Both the position numbers and the translations under genes were made by a program. Of a stretch of DNA of 64,000 nucleotides, positions 28,327 through 36,431 are shown piece by piece; within the stretch, counting starts at the first letter, position 1; every line of letters starts with the position of its first letter. Source of the stretch: Aliiglaciecola sp. 3_MG-2023 (GTDB lineage: Bacteria > Pseudomonadota > Gammaproteobacteria > Enterobacterales > Alteromonadaceae). The notes under the pieces are model-generated. The model ran no database searches, had not been told where the DNA came from, and was given only the letters and a program-made list of their open reading frames with translations. The DNA is taken from positions 124,001-188,000 of the forward strand of contig NZ_JAUORV010000005.1 in NCBI RefSeq assembly GCF_030548205.1. Direction: 5' to 3'.

Positions 28327-29976
28327 CTACTCAGCTTTTAACAGTTGTGGCCAACGATACATTTCATCTGCAAGTAGAATATAATCGCAAAATAGTATTC
28401 GACAAGGAGCGGTGTTGGTAAAAGCAACCTGGGAATCTGGACAGTGAATATAATCTTCGGCATTGAATTGAGAAGCGAGTTTTAGACAAGTTTCTATACA
28501 TTTGCGAGCTTTTAGTAAGCCTAATAATTCGACTTGTAAAGTATTCGCATCGGGTATTTGAGCATGCTGAATTTGACTGTCTTGGGTTCGTTTATACCAA
28601 GGATAATATAAGCGACGATCGCGCAAATAGTGCCACGCTCGGGTTAAATGAGATCCGGCTGAATCCACATTTAAATCAGGTATTTTGATAGCAATAGGTG
28701 ACGCTGGTTCAGCGCATTGTGGGTTACAAAAAGTGACTTTATCTATTAATTCTGGAAACTGCGTTTTAAGCGCTAACGCGTATGCACTGGCGTTAGCAAT
28801 GGCAAGAACATCAATTTGCTCTATGTTCATTGTGGTGATCAGTTCAGCAAGCGCTACTGCCATATCAGCGGGGCTAGTGACGTCTGGCCAATCACTTTCA
28901 CCATGCCCGGGTAAATCTGGCGCTATTACCTTTCTATGTTCGGCCATTGTCATTAATAAGCTATGCAAGGTTTCATTATTAAAACCAATTTCATGTAATA
29001 CCAACAAGGGGGTGGGATTGGCATTTTGGGGGCTGCAATGGTTTAGCAGTATATGAAAAACTCCATTTGGGGTAGCTAGAAAGCGTTTACTGAGACCAAT
29101 AGTTTTTAGTAGCGGTTGGCAGTTAAACGCTCCAGATGTTGGGAAATGTTGTTGTTGCGCATAATTTGCCATTGCCTCGGGAATATCATTGAAATCAGGG
29201 ACAATTTGGGTGACAACACCATTTGGTAAAGGGGGATAATGTTCAACATAGCGAGATAAGGTATCTGCCTTAGCGGCTAATAATAAACTGGGAATCGATA
29301 GTCTCACTAAATCATCAACAATGGCATAATCTACAGCTGCCCTATAAGCCAACCGGTAATCGTTACCGGCTTCTAAATAATTCAGCAAATTAGCGTCTAT
29401 TTCTGTATCTGTAGCAGGCCAGTAGTTAATGTTCTTTGAGGCACGTACATACCAAGGAAAAAAGCTGTGTTGATCCCGTAGTCTTGACCATAAAGAGGTT
29501 AAATGTGTACCGTTCCATTTCGTGACATAAGGAGGGAAGTAGTGGTCGCACAAATCTTTACGTTCATCGGCGCTGTTTATAAGCACACCGTTTGCCACTA
29601 AGGCTGCGAGCTTTTGCGGATAGCGAGCGGCTAAACGCACGCCTATTATTGCACCTGTATGGCTGCCGTATAACACCGGTTTGTGCAAATTTAAGACCTC
29701 AAAAAAGTTCACCAAGGCATCCACAAAATTATCTATCGACGGCTGTTCACCTTTATAGCATAGTGGGTCCGACTGCCCGTATCCCGGTGTGTCTGGTGCA
29801 ACTACGGTGAAATTTGGAGCTAAATATTCGATAAGCGGAATTAACTCTTTGCTGTTATTCGGAGATTGATGGATTAATACAATTAGCGGTCCATTACCTG
29901 CATACCGATAGTGCACTTGTCGTTCCCCAATTAATGCATACTGGCGGGATATTTTGCAATTTGTATTAGTCATCAT
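28327..29976 (-). CDS. Tandem (fused) alpha/beta hydrolase lacking both nucleophile serines
   Basis: A 549-residue protein made of two alpha/beta hydrolase domains (about 1-275 and 290-549), each with the LIHQSP.. or LVLHEIG.. opening strand and a PG[YH]G[QE]SD motif. In domain 1 the nucleophile elbow reads GSHTG (104-108), putting His106 at the nucleophile position. In domain 2 it reads AIANA (392-396), with Ala394 there. Both domains share a lid segment: HLTSLWSRLRD..FFPWYVR at 158-178 and HLTRAWHYLRD..YYPWYKR at 443-463, so the gene arose by internal duplication. Classical Ser-hydrolase activity is unlikely; lyase, isomerase or binding roles are possible. Confidence 0.75.
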   Translation of the reverse strand: MMTNTNCKISRQYALIGERQVHYRYAGNGPLIVLIHQSPNNSKELIPLIEYLAPNFTVVAPDTPGYGQSDPLCYKGEQPSIDNFVDALVNFFEVLNLHKPVLYGSHTGAIIGVRLAARYPQKLAALVANGVLINSADERKDLCDHYFPPYVTKWNGTHLTSLWSRLRDQHSFFPWYVRASKNINYWPATDTEIDANLLNYLEAGNDYRLAYRAAVDYAIVDDLVRLSIPSLLLAAKADTLSRYVEHYPPLPNGVVTQIVPDFNDIPEAMANYAQQQHFPTSGAFNCQPLLKTIGLSKRFLATPNGVFHILLNHCSPQNANPTPLLVLHEIGFNNETLHSLLMTMAEHRKVIAPDLPGHGESDWPDVTSPADMAVALAELITTMNIEQIDVLAIANASAYALALKTQFPELIDKVTFCNPQCAEPASPIAIKIPDLNVDSAGSHLTRAWHYLRDRRLYYPWYKRTQDSQIQHAQIPDANTLQVELLGLLKARKCIETCLKLASQFNAEDYIHCPDSQVAFTNTAPCRILFCDYILLADEMYRWPQLLKAE

Positions 29977-30004
29977 CTTTTACTCTTTAGAATATAAACA
30001 CTGA

Positions 30005-31603
30005 TTAAATACCTAAAGTACCAGGCGAAAGTTTATTCTTCGGATCTGTTACTTGTTTTATATTTTTTATCAGATTTAATGTTTGCGGAGAGACCCTTGA
30101 TGCATAGGGATAAGCTTTGCCGAGCTGGAAGTTGGTGCCGTCGTGTTTAATATAAAGCGCGACAATGTCCTCTTTTAATTGCTGGATATACTCCCTTGCT
30201 TCTAGGTTAGCTGGATGCTTCGGTAAATTGGCTAGATAGTCTTGGGGTACAACCTCCCGATGATAAGCCGTGATTTCGTCTGGCCAATATAATGCTATTT
30301 CATATAAAAAACCTGAAGAGGCAACAGTGGCAAACATGCCGCCATGCCAAATACCTAAGCGTTGCATATCAGCTGAGCGTTGCCCATAGAATTGCTCAAG
30401 CTCTTGATGAAATTTAGCGACCTTCGAGTGGGGAATAATAGCGTGTAAAGGTACCCAACGTTCACCCGCTGGGCCTAACGTATTGAAAAAAGGTGCGAAG
30501 GGCATACCGCGTACTATGGCTGGAACTGTCGCGGGTATTTCAGAACCCAAATCAGAGGTCAGCTCTCGGATGCGGTGTAGTCGACTTTTCACTTCAGCAT
30601 CATGGGTGCCTTCAACAATATAGTGAGTCATGTAAGGTGAGGAGCTAATCACTTTGCGAGCTGAAAATGCAGATTTAATTAGTTGCTTAATGCCGGCTAA
30701 GTAGGATGGAGAGCTCGTCAGAATGGATAAGGCTATTTTCATGGTTTGCCCCGCACTATCCTGACGCGCAATTTGCCCTTGAGACAATGCGCCATCCAAA
30801 GCAAAGTGGGTATCTTCTAATCGTTCTAAGCTAATTCGGCGCATGGATTCATGCATGCTATTAAAATCTGGAAAAGCAAAGGAAATAACGCGGTGGGCAG
30901 GACGACACTTAATCAGCGGGAGTGTAATGCGAGCTTTTATTCCCAGCGCGCCACAATCTCCGGTAAAAAGCCCAGTTAAATCAGGGCCAAAATGACGCAT
31001 AAAGGGACTTGCACCTGTACTTGCTGAGCCAGTCTGTAATAAGGAGCCATCTCCTAAAACAATGTCCACGGACTGTACAGATTGCGCTGAAATTCCGTAT
31101 AAGCCTGAACCATGGCTGATGGTGTTTTGTGATACAGAGCCTCCAATAGTCGCTTTCATTCCAGAAAATGGCCCCCAGAATGGGGTTCTGAGATTGCGTT
31201 TCCCCAGTTCTTCTTTAAGTTGTGACCAAGTCACTCCTGCTTCAACAGTCACGTAGCCATCTATTTCGTTAATCTCTACTATTTTGTTCAACAAACTTAA
31301 ATCTATAATTACGACACCCTTTATTGGCGGCAAGTAACCGTCAGTATAGGATGCTCCCCCGCCTCTAATGGTTACACGAATGCCTTGCTCATGGGTAAAG
31401 GCGACCAATTGTTGTAATTGTTCAACTGTAGAAGGGCGAACTACTGCATCAGGAACTTCAAGCTGACGATAAACATCGGTGTAAAAAGCGGCGCTTGCAG
31501 TACCCGTTAAACACTGAGCGGCTCCAACAATTTCACAAAGTTTATTTTTGATTGTTGGTGCAAGGGAGTCTTGCTGATCTTTTGTCTGAAGTATATTTGT
31601 CAT
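30005..31603 (-). CDS. FAD-linked oxidase (GlcD/VAO superfamily)
   Basis: A 532-residue flavoprotein with the FAD-binding PCMH domain in the N-terminal half: VRPSTVEQLQQLVAFTHEQG near 55-75, then RGGGASYTDGYLPP, VEAGVTW and IGGSVSQNTISHGSG. The C-terminal cap domain is variable. The superfamily oxidises hydroxy acids, alcohols or phenols (glycolate/D-lactate dehydrogenases, vanillyl-alcohol oxidase, 4-cresol dehydrogenase). The substrate cannot be assigned. It lies 28 bp upstream of the tandem-hydrolase start in the same direction, so the two probably form an operon. No signal peptide, hence cytoplasmic. Confidence 0.82.
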   Translation of the reverse strand: MTNILQTKDQQDSLAPTIKNKLCEIVGAAQCLTGTASAAFYTDVYRQLEVPDAVVRPSTVEQLQQLVAFTHEQGIRVTIRGGGASYTDGYLPPIKGVVIIDLSLLNKIVEINEIDGYVTVEAGVTWSQLKEELGKRNLRTPFWGPFSGMKATIGGSVSQNTISHGSGLYGISAQSVQSVDIVLGDGSLLQTGSASTGASPFMRHFGPDLTGLFTGDCGALGIKARITLPLIKCRPAHRVISFAFPDFNSMHESMRRISLERLEDTHFALDGALSQGQIARQDSAGQTMKIALSILTSSPSYLAGIKQLIKSAFSARKVISSSPYMTHYIVEGTHDAEVKSRLHRIRELTSDLGSEIPATVPAIVRGMPFAPFFNTLGPAGERWVPLHAIIPHSKVAKFHQELEQFYGQRSADMQRLGIWHGGMFATVASSGFLYEIALYWPDEITAYHREVVPQDYLANLPKHPANLEAREYIQQLKEDIVALYIKHDGTNFQLGKAYPYASRVSPQTLNLIKNIKQVTDPKNKLSPGTLGI

Positions 31604-31945
31604 GCTTTAACCTATTACCTGTAAGAGTAGGACCTGTTGTGGAATCTTAGCCAAGGTGTTAGTTATCAGTTCAATTCTTAACAGTACGTAAATATTCTGG
31701 ATTCGAAATTGACGGTATAGCCAGAGTACCCTCCATGTTAAATTCCGTCTTTGATAATTGTCATGCTGACAAAATAGAATCTAGCTTCCCGTAATTTGCG
31801 CTTGTCAACCCAACACTCGCAACCCAAGTTTAGCGAGTCAAAATAGTGTTTTAGAAAAGAAGAGGTGAGTCGGGAGAAGTATCCGACTTTTTCGCTGGGT
31901 AAATTTAGCTTAGGATGTGAAGTGCAATAGTAGGTATATGCTGTA
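31604..31945. other. Intergenic region between FAD-oxidase and membrane-protein genes
   Basis: No protein gene. It must contain the promoter of the leftward FAD-oxidase operon. A hairpin with a plus-strand T tract lies at 31868-31892 (listed separately). Confidence 0.5.
31868..31892 (+). terminator. Terminator-like hairpin with plus-strand T tract
   Basis: AGTCGG (31868-31873) and CCGACT (31883-31888) with a 9-base loop, followed by TTTT (to 31892). On the minus strand it lies about 55 bp after the membrane-protein stop, where it could end that transcript, but the T tract is on the plus strand, where no gene is present upstream. Confidence 0.5.
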
Positions 31946-32611
31946 TTAAAGCAGCGGTTTTGCTATGCCTATTGCTGCTGCACCAATCAAACCGGCCCAA
32001 ATGGTATATACCCATGGTTTAGCCTTGTTCATGGCTTTTAGCATCGCTTTGTTGTCGTAGGCCGTATGTATATCCTGAATAAGGTTAGAATACGCTGGGC
32101 CGAAGTCTTTTAATGCGAGCCGAATCATAAGCCCACAAAATACCAGCAAATAAAATATGCAAAGTTTAGCCGCTATCCAAGTATTACCCATTAAGTTGCC
32201 ATTAATTAGGGCATAAGAGACAGATATTAAACCGATGACTATCAAGGCGCAGCGAAACATAAAATCAAATTTTACTAGTTGATTAATATAAGAAGCATGA
32301 TGTTTGTAATGTTGCAATAAGACTAAGGCAAGCCAAAAAGGTCCGAGTAACACAATAGCTGCCAGTTGCCACACTGGATGTTCGACATTAAAAAATGTCG
32401 TTAATAAGCCACCTGTAGTTAACATTAAGGTCATGCATAGTTTAGGCACTAAATCACACGCAACCATTATTTTACCTGCGACTATTCTCGCTTCGCGGCT
32501 GGCTTTTTCATCCACCACTATATTACTGGAATAAAACACGCCAATGTCACCGCCTAGCCAATAACAAAACAGCAAAATATGTATCAGTAAAAGCAGTTCA
32601 TGTGCGGTCAT
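31946..32611 (-). CDS. Six-helix membrane protein (CopD/DUF2269-like)
   Basis: A 221-residue polytopic protein with six hydrophobic segments (about 4-25, 55-75, 80-98, 115-140, 146-165, 198-220). The opening HELLLLIHILLFCYWLGGD, with His residues in the first helix, resembles CopD/DUF2269-type integral membrane proteins that may bind heme or copper; this is only a resemblance. It is a single gene in the same direction as the FAD oxidase but separated from it by 340 bp. Function unknown. Confidence 0.6.
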   Translation of the reverse strand: MTAHELLLLIHILLFCYWLGGDIGVFYSSNIVVDEKASREARIVAGKIMVACDLVPKLCMTLMLTTGGLLTTFFNVEHPVWQLAAIVLLGPFWLALVLLQHYKHHASYINQLVKFDFMFRCALIVIGLISVSYALINGNLMGNTWIAAKLCIFYLLVFCGLMIRLALKDFGPAYSNLIQDIHTAYDNKAMLKAMNKAKPWVYTIWAGLIGAAAIGIAKPLL

Positions 32612-32929
32612 GGTGAAATTTCCATTATCAATATTATTGTTGAAATTCTGATGCTCAAAGCTGTTTTGTCACCCTAAGGGATATGTGTGGGAAGATATAA
32701 TAAACAAATTGCCACTAGCTCCAAAAGAGATGTTAGCATAATATTATATCATTGTGATGTAAAGTTCAGCTGTTTAGGAACTGACGTGTTTATGTATTCT
32801 GACATCAAGCTTGTTAGATAAGCCGATGTTGAAACAACGGAAGTTGATAAAGACTTATGTATTACTTCGCAAATAACTAATTGAGCGAAAATGTTTTAAT
32901 CCTCTCACCATCTAGGAAGCTAACAACAT
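32612..32929. other. Divergent intergenic region (membrane protein and GST genes)
   Basis: AT-rich spacer between divergent genes; both promoters should lie here. No distinct operator or further gene seen. Confidence 0.5.
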
Positions 32930-33571
32930 ATGAAATTATATAGCCTACCTCACTCACCTTATTCTGCTAGAGTGCGAATGCAAATTTATAGCAAACAACT
33001 TAATATCGACATATTGCCGCCAGAAATTCCGTTAAAAACAACTGAGTTTAAAGACGCTTATCCTATGGGGAAGGTGCCTATACTTGAGATTTCTGAAACT
33101 GAATTAATCCCTGAGGCAACGGCTATCGCTGAGTATTTAGAGGACGAGTTTCCTGAAAATCCATGCCGTCCCAAGTCTTCTTCAAAACTAGCCATGACGA
33201 GAGCAACGGTTAGTTTTGCAAATTCTCACTTTGGACCATCTTTATTTCCGCTATTTAAAAACATGGCGGAGAAAGATGCTCACCCCGACAAAAGTACCTT
33301 TACACAGCCTCTTTGTACTGAGCTGGAAAAGCTAGATCGTTGGATGGCCATCCATACGTCGGATGCATATGATATTGGTGATTTTGCGTTAGCCACTAAC
33401 CTTTGGTATGCCACCACGCTAGCTCCTGCCTATGATCAACCAGATATATTAATGCAATATCCCAGAGTGAAAGCTTGGTGGGAAGCAATTAAAAAACAAC
33501 CTCATGTAGAAAAAGTATTGGATGAAATGGCTGCTGGTTTCGCTGCTTTCGTGAAAAAAAATAAGCAGTAG
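32930..33571 (+). CDS. Glutathione S-transferase family protein
   Basis: A 213-residue protein with the two-domain GST fold: an N-terminal thioredoxin-like domain (MKLYSLPHSPYSARVRM, then GKVPILE and the ES/EATAIAEYLE glutathione-binding turn near 56-72) and an all-helical C-terminal domain with the FALATNLWY...PRVKAWWEAIKKQP pattern. It would conjugate glutathione to, or use it to isomerise or dehalogenate, an electrophile in the cytoplasm. It is monocistronic, followed by a hairpin, and may belong functionally with the flanking oxidation genes. Confidence 0.85.
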   Translation: MKLYSLPHSPYSARVRMQIYSKQLNIDILPPEIPLKTTEFKDAYPMGKVPILEISETELIPEATAIAEYLEDEFPENPCRPKSSSKLAMTRATVSFANSHFGPSLFPLFKNMAEKDAHPDKSTFTQPLCTELEKLDRWMAIHTSDAYDIGDFALATNLWYATTLAPAYDQPDILMQYPRVKAWWEAIKKQPHVEKVLDEMAAGFAAFVKKNKQ

Positions 33572-33582
33572 CCATTTAGGTT

Positions 33583-33618
33583 GATGCTTTCAGTTAATAT
33601 CAATTAACTGTCAGCATC
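33583..33618. terminator. Hairpin after the GST gene
   Basis: GATGCT/AGCATC outer and CAGTTAAT/ATTAACTG inner stems, separated by a TT/TC mismatch, with an ATCA loop. It sits 12 bp after the stop codon; the T tract is poor. Confidence 0.55.
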
Positions 33619-33972
33619 TTAATCATTTCATACTTTACCCTGGTCAGATCAAAACAGCCTATTATTTACTCCCTTTCAACCTGATTCTGAGTTGATGCTT
33701 CAAATACACCCTTGGCAACTCGCCCTTTCTTTGCTAATTCCCAATCTTTTTTTCAGCCCTCAATTACATTTAAAAAAAGCAATTTAATTTGTATTTATAT
33801 TATGTCTATATAACATTTATTTTGCGAAAACAGGCTGAAAATCGAAACAGTTGAACACTGAATAAACACCCCTCAAAACGCTAATTTTAAATGTTTTAAA
33901 TTTTTAACCTTTTGAAAATACTAGATATTATTGAATTACTCAGTTTTAAAAGCTAAGAAAATTGCGTATTTA

Positions 33973-33993
33973 GCTATACAGAATGTGTATAGC
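33973..33993. promoter_or_regulatory. LysR-type operator (ATAC-N7-GTAT) upstream of the first monooxygenase gene
   Basis: GCTATACA and TGTATAGC form a perfect 8-bp inverted repeat with a 5-bp spacer. Inside it is ATAC-N7-GTAT, the consensus of several LysR regulators such as BenM/CatM. It lies 83 bp before the ATG at 34077, a usual activator position; a LysR gene is 7.3 kb downstream. Confidence 0.65.
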
Positions 33994-34076
33994 GTATGCG
34001 TAAATTCATTTAGGAAAACTATCTTATAAGGCCTAGTATCAAATCAACGAAAAGATACTAATTCACAGGAATTACC

Positions 34077-35198
34077 ATGAATTTTGGAACTTCAGATGAC
34101 CTAGAAATTATCGGTCTTGTTAATCATCATCCTGGTGGGGTTGGTGATCCGCCTTCTCAGTTAGATTTCGATGCAGAACATATACGCAAGTCTGCAACAT
34201 CACAAGAAAGTGCAGGGTATGACAGGGTGCTCATTGCCAATGCTGCGGTTATGCCAGAGAGTTTTTCAATTGGCGCATATCTATCCGCTGTGACCTCCTC
34301 ACTTGGCTTTCTACTTGCCCACCGACCCGGTGTTATTCCCCCTACCGCTGCGGCACGCAACCTAGCGACCTTAGATAGGTTAAGTGGTGGCAGAGCAGCC
34401 GTCCACATTATCGCAGGAGCAGATGATAGGGAAGTACAAGCAGACGGACTATTCAATACTAAAGAAGAGCGTTACCACATCGCAGCAGAGTACGTAGAAG
34501 TTATGCGCAAAATGTGGTCTTCGCCAGAACCTTTCGATTTTGATGGCGAATTTTATAAATTCCGTGGTGCTTACGCCATGGTTAAACCTGCTAGTGGAGC
34601 GGTTCCTGTTTATTGGGCCGGTACATCTGATTTGGCCATCGATCTGTGTGGCAAAGTGGCAGATGTTTACGCCCTAGGAGGCGATACGTTCGAACGTGCA
34701 GGAATGTTAGCAAACAAAGCCTATGCAGCCGCAGAAAAGTATGGGCGTGAAATAAAAGTACTGATGACGATGGTAATTATCGTTGGAGATACCGAAGAAG
34801 ATGCTTGGGCTAAAGCGCAGATGTTGTATGAAAAAGTTGAACTTCAAGTGGCTAATGGTAACGGCGCTATATTGGCCAAGCATGAAAAAATTGGTGATAA
34901 GCCAGCGGCAGGTGCTTTTCGGCGAATGATGGACCAATCCAAAGAAGGCGATAGATTAGACCGCTGTTTATGGACAGGCCTGAATAAAGCTTACCAAGGT
35001 CGCGGTAATAACAGTGTGTTGGTTGGCAGCGCAGAGCAAATTGCGGATAGCCTTATGGAATACAGACGCTTAGGTGTCACTCGATTTTTACTTCGTGCAC
35101 CGGATCAGGATACAGATGCGGCAAAAATTGGAAGTACTTTAGTACCCGAGTTACGTGAAAAAATTGCTCAAGCAATGGCACAGAATAAAAGCGCATAG
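34077..35198 (+). CDS. LLM-class flavin-dependent monooxygenase (SsuD-like), copy 1
   Basis: A 373-residue bacterial-luciferase-fold enzyme. The SsuD-type signature is clear: SLGFLLAHRPG near 80-90, AARNLATLDRLSGGRAAVHI, then ADDREVQADGLFNTKEERYHIAAEYVEVMRKMW and the PVYWAGTSDLAI strand. Such enzymes use FMNH2 from a separate reductase and O2 to oxygenate sulfonates, sulfides, ketones or amines. A partner FMN reductase is encoded at 43856-44434, and a paralogue at 42716-43822. It is the first gene after the LysR-type operator and probably the start of the locus. Substrate unknown. Confidence 0.88.
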   Translation: MNFGTSDDLEIIGLVNHHPGGVGDPPSQLDFDAEHIRKSATSQESAGYDRVLIANAAVMPESFSIGAYLSAVTSSLGFLLAHRPGVIPPTAAARNLATLDRLSGGRAAVHIIAGADDREVQADGLFNTKEERYHIAAEYVEVMRKMWSSPEPFDFDGEFYKFRGAYAMVKPASGAVPVYWAGTSDLAIDLCGKVADVYALGGDTFERAGMLANKAYAAAEKYGREIKVLMTMVIIVGDTEEDAWAKAQMLYEKVELQVANGNGAILAKHEKIGDKPAAGAFRRMMDQSKEGDRLDRCLWTGLNKAYQGRGNNSVLVGSAEQIADSLMEYRRLGVTRFLLRAPDQDTDAAKIGSTLVPELREKIAQAMAQNKSA

Positions 35199-35280
35199 CT
35201 GCAATTATTTTGAGCACCTTTAGTTAATAATTCTAATCGTCGCTTAATCAAACTTGAGTGACTGAATTAATTGTAAATAT

Positions 35281-36153
35281 ATGGATTCAAATATGATTTT
35301 GGTAATCGGCGCCACTGGCAAAACAGGTAGTAATGTTGTTAAAAACTTACTCGACAAAAACTGTTCAGTTCGGGCACTTGTTCGCAGTGAAGAAAAAGCA
35401 AGGGCACTCAGGGATGCGGGCGTAGATGTGATTATTGGCGATGTTTCTAGTAAAGACCTTGTCCATAAAGCTATGGACAAGGTGACAAAAGTCTTCTTAT
35501 TACTGCCAAATGGTCAAGATCAATTAACCTTGGAAAAGAATGTTATTGATGCCGCGGTAGAGGCTAAAGTTTCGCTATTTGTTAAGCAATCTTCTTTAGA
35601 ATCTGTGGAAGGTACCACTAAACCCATACCAAAAATGCATCTTGCCTCGGAAGCCTATCTAAAGTCCTGCGGTTTAAATTGGGTAATGATACGCCCCACT
35701 TTTTTTGCGCAAATGTTACTTACCTGTGCGCCGGCAATTCGAGCTCGTGATGCGCTTACATTTCCAATGGGGCTGGGTAAAGTTGCTGCCACTGATGCCC
35801 GAGATGTCGCTGAAGTAGTTGCCAAAGTACTCACTGAAGATGGTCACGAAAACAAAAGTTATGATTTGACTGGGCCAGAACTACTCTCGTTTGAAGAAAT
35901 TGCGCATATCTTTACTGAAGTGCTTGGACGCAAAATTAGTTACGTTGATCAGCCATTGGCAGATTATCGAGGGATTCTAGAAAAATTCATTCCAGATGCA
36001 TGGCGAGTGTCTGCGGTATGTGAAGAGTTAAAAGGTTTGGCGGATGGTAGTACCCAGCACACGACTCAAGTAATACAAATCTTGCTCGGTCGTGAGCCGC
36101 GTTCTGTTAGGCAATTTTTAACCGAATATGCCAAGGCATTTAGTCCAGATTAG
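35281..36153 (+). CDS. NAD(P)-binding NmrA-like protein
   Basis: A 290-residue atypical short-chain dehydrogenase with the Rossmann motif VIGATGKTGSNVV near residues 8-20 and the NmrA/QOR2-like middle (SVRALVRSEEKARAL, KQSSLESVEG, WVMIRPTFFAQML, then SYDLTGPELLSFEEIAHIFTEVLGR). It lacks an obvious YxxxK pair, so it may be a quinone reductase-like enzyme or an NAD(P) sensor. It follows copy 1 of the monooxygenase by 82 bp in the same direction. A weak AT-rich hairpin follows. Confidence 0.78.
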   Translation: MDSNMILVIGATGKTGSNVVKNLLDKNCSVRALVRSEEKARALRDAGVDVIIGDVSSKDLVHKAMDKVTKVFLLLPNGQDQLTLEKNVIDAAVEAKVSLFVKQSSLESVEGTTKPIPKMHLASEAYLKSCGLNWVMIRPTFFAQMLLTCAPAIRARDALTFPMGLGKVAATDARDVAEVVAKVLTEDGHENKSYDLTGPELLSFEEIAHIFTEVLGRKISYVDQPLADYRGILEKFIPDAWRVSAVCEELKGLADGSTQHTTQVIQILLGREPRSVRQFLTEYAKAFSPD

Positions 36154-36172
36154 CCTTAAACCAAATGGATAG

Positions 36173-36209
36173 TTTCAATTGTTTTATTGTTGTGCAAAAC
36201 AAATTGAAA
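36173..36209. terminator. AT-rich hairpin after the NmrA-like gene
   Basis: TTTCAATTGTTTT pairs with AAAACAAATTGAAA (one bulged A) around a 10-base loop, 20 bp after the stop codon. Low GC makes it a weak terminator. Confidence 0.4.
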
Positions 36210-36431
36210 AATGAATGAGAGCATGTAGCAACAACATTAGTTGTTTCTCGTTCGCAAGTTTCTTGCCTTGTCTGTACCGATAAATATTACGTAATAGGGT
36301 AACTTCGACTTGTAAGCTTTATTGTTATTTCATTATAAAGTTATGTATATATGTATTGGCAAGGTTTGAGCGTTTATTCAGAGATTGGAAAATAATCATT
36401 AATTAAAAACAATAAAGATGGCGGAAAACTG

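Larger units (their letters stand above)
33572..34076. other. Long AT-rich intergenic region with operator upstream of the monooxygenase locus
   Basis: 505 bp without a gene. It contains the hairpin after the GST gene and, near its right end, a LysR-type dyad (both listed separately). The middle 300 bp is AT-rich and shows no further structure that I can support. Confidence 0.55.
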
